Source: Candidatus Saccharimonadota bacterium
GTDB lineage: Bacteria > Patescibacteriota > Saccharimonadia > Saccharimonadales > Saccharimonadaceae
Direction: 5' to 3'
Assembly: GCA_017514975.1 (NCBI GenBank)
Contig: JAFWIF010000030.1
Coordinates: 1-64,000 of the forward strand
Length of the DNA stretch: 64,000 bases
Shown here: positions 61,161-64,000 of the stretch, piece by piece
Position numbering within the stretch: the first letter of the stretch is position 1
Layout: every line of letters begins with the position of its first letter
Position numbers and translations under genes: made by a program
Notes under the pieces: model-generated
The model's database searches: none
The model's input: the letters and a program-made list of their open reading frames with translations, nothing else
Told to the model about the DNA's origin: nothing

Positions 61161-61262
61161 ATGATTAATCAAAAAAGCAGCCTCTCCTCGCATTTTCTGA
61201 CGGCGTTTTATTTCAACGCTCACGCTCGGCTAAGCTGCTACCTACCATTATACCGCAACTTG
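61161..61262 (+). repeat. Structured element, copy 3
   Basis: Preceded by AGAGGGGC and an ATG at 61161. The outer stem is AGCAGC (61176-61181) with GCTGCT (61234-61239). Compared with copy 2, a G-C pair has become A-T on both sides while the stem is kept, a compensatory change. The frame from 61161 runs 44 codons and ends in AN-stop overlapping the MPIK frame at 61285. Confidence 0.65.
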
Positions 61263-61359
61263 AGCACAAAAGGAAGTATGGTTTATGCCAATTAAACTTA
61301 TCTGCCCCGAATGTGGGCGCATACTAGGCGACACGTTATAGTCCCTTAACAATTTCAAT
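61255..61359 (-). ncRNA. Candidate tracrRNA from a degenerate CRISPR repeat
   Basis: On the minus strand, TTGATT (61388-61393), 16 bp, TATTAT (61366-61371) form a promoter. The transcript would begin near 61359 with an anti-repeat: GTTAAGGGACTATAAC pairs with the first 16 bases of the array repeat with one mismatch. Downstream comes a short GCCC/GGGC hairpin, then GTTTA/TAAAC, then CTTCCTTTT as a weak end. This matches the layout of a type II tracrRNA. The alternative is that it is only a solitary degenerate repeat. Confidence 0.4.
61285..61341 (+). pseudogene. Com-like frame cut short by a CRISPR-like repeat
   Basis: MPIKLICPECGRILGDTL then stop. It matches the intact copy at 61647 through CPECGRILGDT. 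The stop codon TTA-TAG lies inside the degenerate CRISPR repeat that begins at 61335, so the second half of the zinc ribbon is replaced. Confidence 0.55.
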
Positions 61360-61370
61360 TAGTGTATAAT
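61335..61370 (+). repeat. Solitary degenerate CRISPR repeat
   Basis: 36 bases long, matching the array repeat at 31 of 36 positions by eye, with the differences in the middle. Both ends (GTTATAGTCCC and TAGTGTATAAT) are conserved. It lies 494 bp before the array. Its TATAAT can serve as a -10 box for the 61421 gene on the plus strand and its other strand may give the tracrRNA. Confidence 0.7.
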
Positions 61371-61420
61371 ACGTCTGACGAAAAAATAATCAAAGCGGCC
61401 GTAAAGAAAGGAGGCGAAAA

Positions 61421-61657
61421 ATGAGCAACGACGAAGCAAGAAGACTACTGGAAGAATTCAGTGGAGTAGATGAGGAAACTGGAGAAAAATATCACCTCAA
61501 AGTCAAAGGCGCAATCGGGCAAAACGCTTATTTCTGCGATTATATTGACGACAATGAAAATGTTATAGCGAAAAACATCCCATGCCAACCATGCGTAATG
61601 GACAACGGGACAATCGAGGTTGCTATTTTGCCTATGGGGAACGACGATGCCAATTAA
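61421..61657 (+). CDS. Unrecognised 78-residue protein
   Basis: An acidic protein (NDEARRLLEEFSGVDEETGEKYHLKV, IDDNENVIAKNIPCQPC) with GGAGG 8 nt before the ATG. It ends in DDAN and overlaps the start of the Com-like gene by 11 bases, so the two are coupled. The probable promoter is the TATAAT at the end of the degenerate CRISPR repeat. No family recognised. Confidence 0.5.
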   Translation: MSNDEARRLLEEFSGVDEETGEKYHLKVKGAIGQNAYFCDYIDDNENVIAKNIPCQPCVMDNGTIEVAILPMGNDDAN

Positions 61658-61757
61658 ACTTACCTGCCCCGAATGTGGGCGCATACTAGGCGATACGAAG
61701 AACACCGTAGATTGTTACATAAACTGTCGGGGCTGTAGACCGTCCACATACACATGA
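61647..61757 (+). CDS. Com-like small zinc-ribbon protein, intact copy
   Basis: 36 residues. CPEC ... CRGC with a further Cys (about residue 23) gives a compact zinc ribbon. The spacing and the start (MPIKLTCPECGRIL) resemble phage Mu Com, a small RNA-binding translational activator, and other tiny zinc ribbons. It is too short for most gene callers. Four copies of its start are found within 1.1 kb, each at the end of a unit. Confidence 0.5.
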   Translation: MPIKLTCPECGRILGDTKNTVDCYINCRGCRPSTYT

Positions 61758-61817
61758 TGGTCGCTGAAACTGCCGACTATTTATGGCTCAAACGTAAAAA
61801 TAACAAGGAGAACAATA

Positions 61818-61871
61818 ATGACAAATCCGGCAATAGTTGTCATTCGACAACGAAGATACCGCGGGTTATAG
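61818..61871 (+). CDS. Possible 17-codon frame ending in the first CRISPR repeat
   Basis: AAGGAG lies 7 nt before an ATG at 61818, and the frame encodes a short basic peptide (MTNPAIVVIRQRRYRGL). Its stop TAG lies in the first repeat (TTA-TAG at 61866-61871). The array therefore begins inside what was probably a longer frame. Confidence 0.3.
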   Translation: MTNPAIVVIRQRRYRGL

Positions 61872-62032
61872 TCCCCTAACATTTTAGAATAGTGTATAAT
61901 GGGAATCCCAAAGGGGATTAACGGGGAAGTGTTATAGTCCCCTAACATTTTAGAATAGTGTATAATAAGGAAAATTTCCGTTTTACATAATTGCAAGTTA
62001 TAGTCCCCTAACATTTTAGAATAGTGTATAAT
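61865..62032 (+). CRISPR. Three-repeat, two-spacer type II-C CRISPR array
   Basis: Three identical 36-base repeats at 61865-61900, 61931-61966 and 61997-62032, separated by two 30-base spacers. The repeat begins GTTATAGTCCCC and ends GTGTATAAT. That 3' TATAAT can be a -10 box, as in Neisseria-type II-C arrays, where each crRNA is transcribed from its own repeat; the direction would be plus, toward cas2. Spacer 1 contains AATCCC/GGGATT and spacer 2 GGAAAATTTCC. The 36/30 geometry and II-C cas genes agree. Confidence 0.92.
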
Positions 62033-62052
62033 ATTTAATCAACTTAACTTAT

Positions 62053-62086
62053 AAAATTACCCCTGTAAACAGGGGTAATTTTATTT
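62053..62086. terminator. Bidirectional terminator between array and cas2
   Basis: A 13-bp stem (AAAATTACCCCTG at 62053-62065, CAGGGGTAATTTT at 62070-62082) with loop TAAA. T-rich sequence follows on both strands. It can end cas transcription (minus) and array transcription (plus). Confidence 0.75.
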
Positions 62087-62096
62087 GCGTTTATTC

Positions 62097-62426
62097 TTAG
62101 AAAAATGATAATTGAAAGGCTGTATCTAATCGTTCTTGAATAGTTTTTTCGCCACTAACAATATGCATGTTGCAGTATTGATTTTCTGTCAACACTATCA
62201 TGCGAATTGAGCCATTATTGGGAGCAAAACGTTTAACGCGGCTAAGATGGGTATTTGCATTGTCGCGATTAGGACAGAGCCTGGTGTAGACTGAATATTG
62301 CAACATCTCAAAGCCGTCATCTAGTAACGCCTTACGGAATTGTGTAGCCAAGCGTCGCTCTCTTTTGGTAGTGACCGGCAGGTCAAAAAATACCATTGCT
62401 CGCATAAATCTATAAGTTGAAAACAT
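62097..62426 (-). CDS. cas2: CRISPR-associated endoribonuclease Cas2
   Basis: 109 residues. The start RFMRAMVFFDLPVTTKRERRLA has the conserved Asp of the ferredoxin-fold Cas2, with YSVYTRLCPNRDNANTHLSRV following. Cas2 pairs with Cas1 to integrate spacers. Type II members have this length and motif. It lies 1 bp after cas1. Confidence 0.93.
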   Translation of the reverse strand: MFSTYRFMRAMVFFDLPVTTKRERRLATQFRKALLDDGFEMLQYSVYTRLCPNRDNANTHLSRVKRFAPNNGSIRMIVLTENQYCNMHIVSGEKTIQERLDTAFQLSFF

Positions 62427-62427
62427 T

Positions 62428-63321
62428 TTATGAAATAACTATTGGAAGAAGCAATTCATCCACGTCGTCTTCGGATATGGCCTTGACAAAACTGTCTACC
62501 ATAATATCAGTAGCTAATCGGATTGGATACTTCCTACTTTGTATTATAACATTTTGGTTTAAAATGTCAACTATAAGATGTCTATCAGTTTTACTGAGTA
62601 CTTCAAAATCGTCTGTGCTAATATGCCGTGATGCTGCTGTGGATACAATAAAATCATCAACAAGTGGCCTAAAAGACTCTATCAAGTCATCTACTAGATT
62701 ATATTGATTTAGCTCAGAATGATGGTTAATTCCTACTGATGCTATTAGGCCATGTGCTGCTATCGAGCGCGCAATATTGCTACGAACAATAGCATAGCCA
62801 TAATTTAAGGCTGAATTGAACCAAGTAGGTTTGCGCCTGGTGGAATCCTGCAATAATCGATCAAAATAAATGCGTGCGGCAGTAGATTCATTATTAGAAA
62901 TATCACCGGAGCGCACGGTGCGGGACAGTTCTACCAGATCTTCTGATGGATAATTATTTTTAGCAAGAATAGCAGCTTGATTGGCAATTTTTTGGATGAT
63001 ATTTTTACGCCAAAGTTGTTTTTTGGTAGGCGCTGATAAGCTGAGTTGGACTTTGGCAACTTTAGCTCCTCGTGATGCCTGCGAATATGGCATAAGCGTA
63101 GCACTGGGTAAATGCTTGCTGTCGCAGATTACAGTACTGACGCCAGCGCTGCTTAATTCCGCCAAAAGATTCTGCGATATAGTAATTCCGTAGCTATCTA
63201 GTACCAGCGTGCTGATATCTTCTAGTGGAATGGCCACATCTTCTTCTTGCCTAATAATCATCTTATTATCACGCAGCTTGAGATGTGCGGGATTTTCAAT
63301 TACGACTGAACGCCAGGCCAT
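62428..63321 (-). CDS. cas1: CRISPR-associated integrase Cas1 (type II)
   Basis: 297 residues. The type II start MAWRSVVIENPAHLKLRDN is present. Metal-binding residues lie in NESTAARIYFDRLL (Glu), NHHSELNQYNLVDDLIESFRPLVD (His and Asp/Glu). It inserts new spacers into the array. No cas4 or csn2 follows, which points to subtype II-C. Confidence 0.95.
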   Translation of the reverse strand: MAWRSVVIENPAHLKLRDNKMIIRQEEDVAIPLEDISTLVLDSYGITISQNLLAELSSAGVSTVICDSKHLPSATLMPYSQASRGAKVAKVQLSLSAPTKKQLWRKNIIQKIANQAAILAKNNYPSEDLVELSRTVRSGDISNNESTAARIYFDRLLQDSTRRKPTWFNSALNYGYAIVRSNIARSIAAHGLIASVGINHHSELNQYNLVDDLIESFRPLVDDFIVSTAASRHISTDDFEVLSKTDRHLIVDILNQNVIIQSRKYPIRLATDIMVDSFVKAISEDDVDELLLPIVIS

Positions 63322-63323
63322 AA

Positions 63324-64000
63324 TTATTCCTGTCTCTTTGATGGGCGATAATTATCGCCTAGGACGGAAATATCTAACTTTTCGATACTGATCGCTGGTC
63401 CAACTGAACAATGTATCATATCCGAATCGTTTTTAGAGGTGCTATTATGACCAATCAAGCTGAGTGCGCCACTAGATATTGCATACTTTACATAATACCC
63501 TTCTGCAATATGATCTGAATAGGTTAATCTAATGTAATCATTCGGATACACTGAAAATACCTTCTCAAAGCCGCTTTCTTCTGTAGCAAAGATCTTTCTT
63601 TCTTCATTGCGTAACTTATCATACTCTGCTTTTTCTTCAGCGGAGCGGCCTTTTGGAGTGGGTAAAATTTCATAAGCCTTAGCGTGAAGCGAATGTGCAT
63701 AAACTGGCGCACAGAATAATTTGTATTTTCCAGACTGGTCTTTACGACGATAAATATTAAGACAAACTGTATACCCATTGTTTACAAACTGTGTCCCGTG
63801 ATTAATTAAAATACCAGATGGTTCAGTAGAATAAACCTTAATAGTAGAGATTGGTGAGAGTTGGCAACCGTTTTTGTCTACTTTTTTATTATTTTTATAA
63901 ATGGGCTCCTTAAAGGCATTCTTCCCCTTTTCCTTCCAGAGTCCCTTGAGTTGTTCATAGAGCACCTTATCGCTAACTGGCAGAACCGAATTTTCTATAT
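63324..64000 (-). CDS. cas9: Cas9, C-terminal part (cut by window edge)
   Basis: The frame is open from the window edge, giving about 225 C-terminal residues. They resemble the PAM-interacting domain of II-C Cas9: ISTIKVYSTEPSGILINHGTQF, then GYTVCLNIYRRKDQSGKYKLFCAPVYAHSLH corresponds to the (V/I)DVF-GKYYLVP-Y pattern of NmeCas9. The end is VLGDNYRPSKRQE. HNH and RuvC domains lie outside. It is the first gene of the cas9-cas1-cas2 operon, with a 2-bp gap to cas1. Confidence 0.85.
   Translation of the reverse strand, partial: IENSVLPVSDKVLYEQLKGLWKEKGKNAFKEPIYKNNKKVDKNGCQLSPISTIKVYSTEPSGILINHGTQFVNNGYTVCLNIYRRKDQSGKYKLFCAPVYAHSLHAKAYEILPTPKGRSAEEKAEYDKLRNEERKIFATEESGFEKVFSVYPNDYIRLTYSDHIAEGYYVKYAISSGALSLIGHNSTSKNDSDMIHCSVGPAISIEKLDISVLGDNYRPSKRQE

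Noticed and set aside
60318-61262. Integron attC sites
   Set aside because: The structured copies are of attC size and lie between small genes, but the GTT/AAC core sites are missing from copies 2 and 3 and no integrase is in the window.

Overview
The window looks like a chromosomal segment of a Patescibacteria (CPR) bacterium, most likely Candidatus Saccharibacteria (TM7). This is inferred from gene content, the compact plus-strand layout, standard-code stop codons (TGA is used as a stop), several lineage-type single-pass membrane proteins with low-complexity tails, and a mixture of short conserved housekeeping genes with unrecognised surface proteins. No marker-gene search was possible, so the assignment is an inference.

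Layout. 1-5.4 kb: a membrane-anchored five-bladed-propeller glycosidase-like protein, a proline-rich membrane protein, a winged-helix regulator and recJ. 5.4-10.6 kb: rpsU, adk, map, ftsA, ftsZ, a NrdR homologue that has lost its zinc-ribbon cysteines, and a thioredoxin-fold protein. 10.6-14.1 kb: a T-box leader and ileS. 14.1-20.7 kb: four unrecognised, low-complexity or surface proteins, the last with DUF11-like repeats and an LPKTG motif. 20.7-31.3 kb: rplU, two membrane proteases, mutM, holA, a tRNA methyltransferase, rpmA, xseA/xseB, a soluble histidine kinase with a stand-alone receiver, and recO. 31.3-38.2 kb: glyS, two tiny membrane proteins, a long RelA/SpoT, a CdiA-type nuclease candidate, a short promoter-hairpin RNA, xth and a carbohydrate-kinase-like protein. 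38.2-40.8 kb: a KH-domain protein with atypical codon use behind a structured 317-nt leader, next to tRNA-Leu(CAA). 40.9-51 kb: a sortase, a PEGA-domain protein, more single-pass membrane proteins, pgi, a small export protein and eno. 51-59.2 kb: a dcw cluster (rsmH, ftsL-like, pbp, mraY, ftsW, murG) with long structured leaders. 59.2-64 kb: a gene-poor accessory region, then a type II-C CRISPR-Cas locus (cas9 cut by the window edge, cas1, cas2) with a three-repeat array.

The most unusual part is 60.3-62.1 kb. A structured element of about 95 nt occurs three times, with its outer stem kept by compensatory changes. Four copies of a tiny zinc-ribbon (Com-like) reading frame alternate with small unknown genes that overlap it by the same bases. 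A solitary degenerate CRISPR repeat cuts one of these copies short and has the right layout to encode a minus-strand tracrRNA. The first repeat of the array likewise supplies the stop codon of a 17-codon frame that has a ribosome binding site. The canonical repeats end in TATAAT, so each could carry its own -10 box, as known for the Neisseria II-C system.

A second window-wide signal is that at least ten genes have a -10 box only 6-9 bases before the start codon, often of the extended TGnTAnnnT form, which implies leaderless mRNAs. Genes with ordinary Shine-Dalgarno sequences also occur, so both initiation modes seem to be used.
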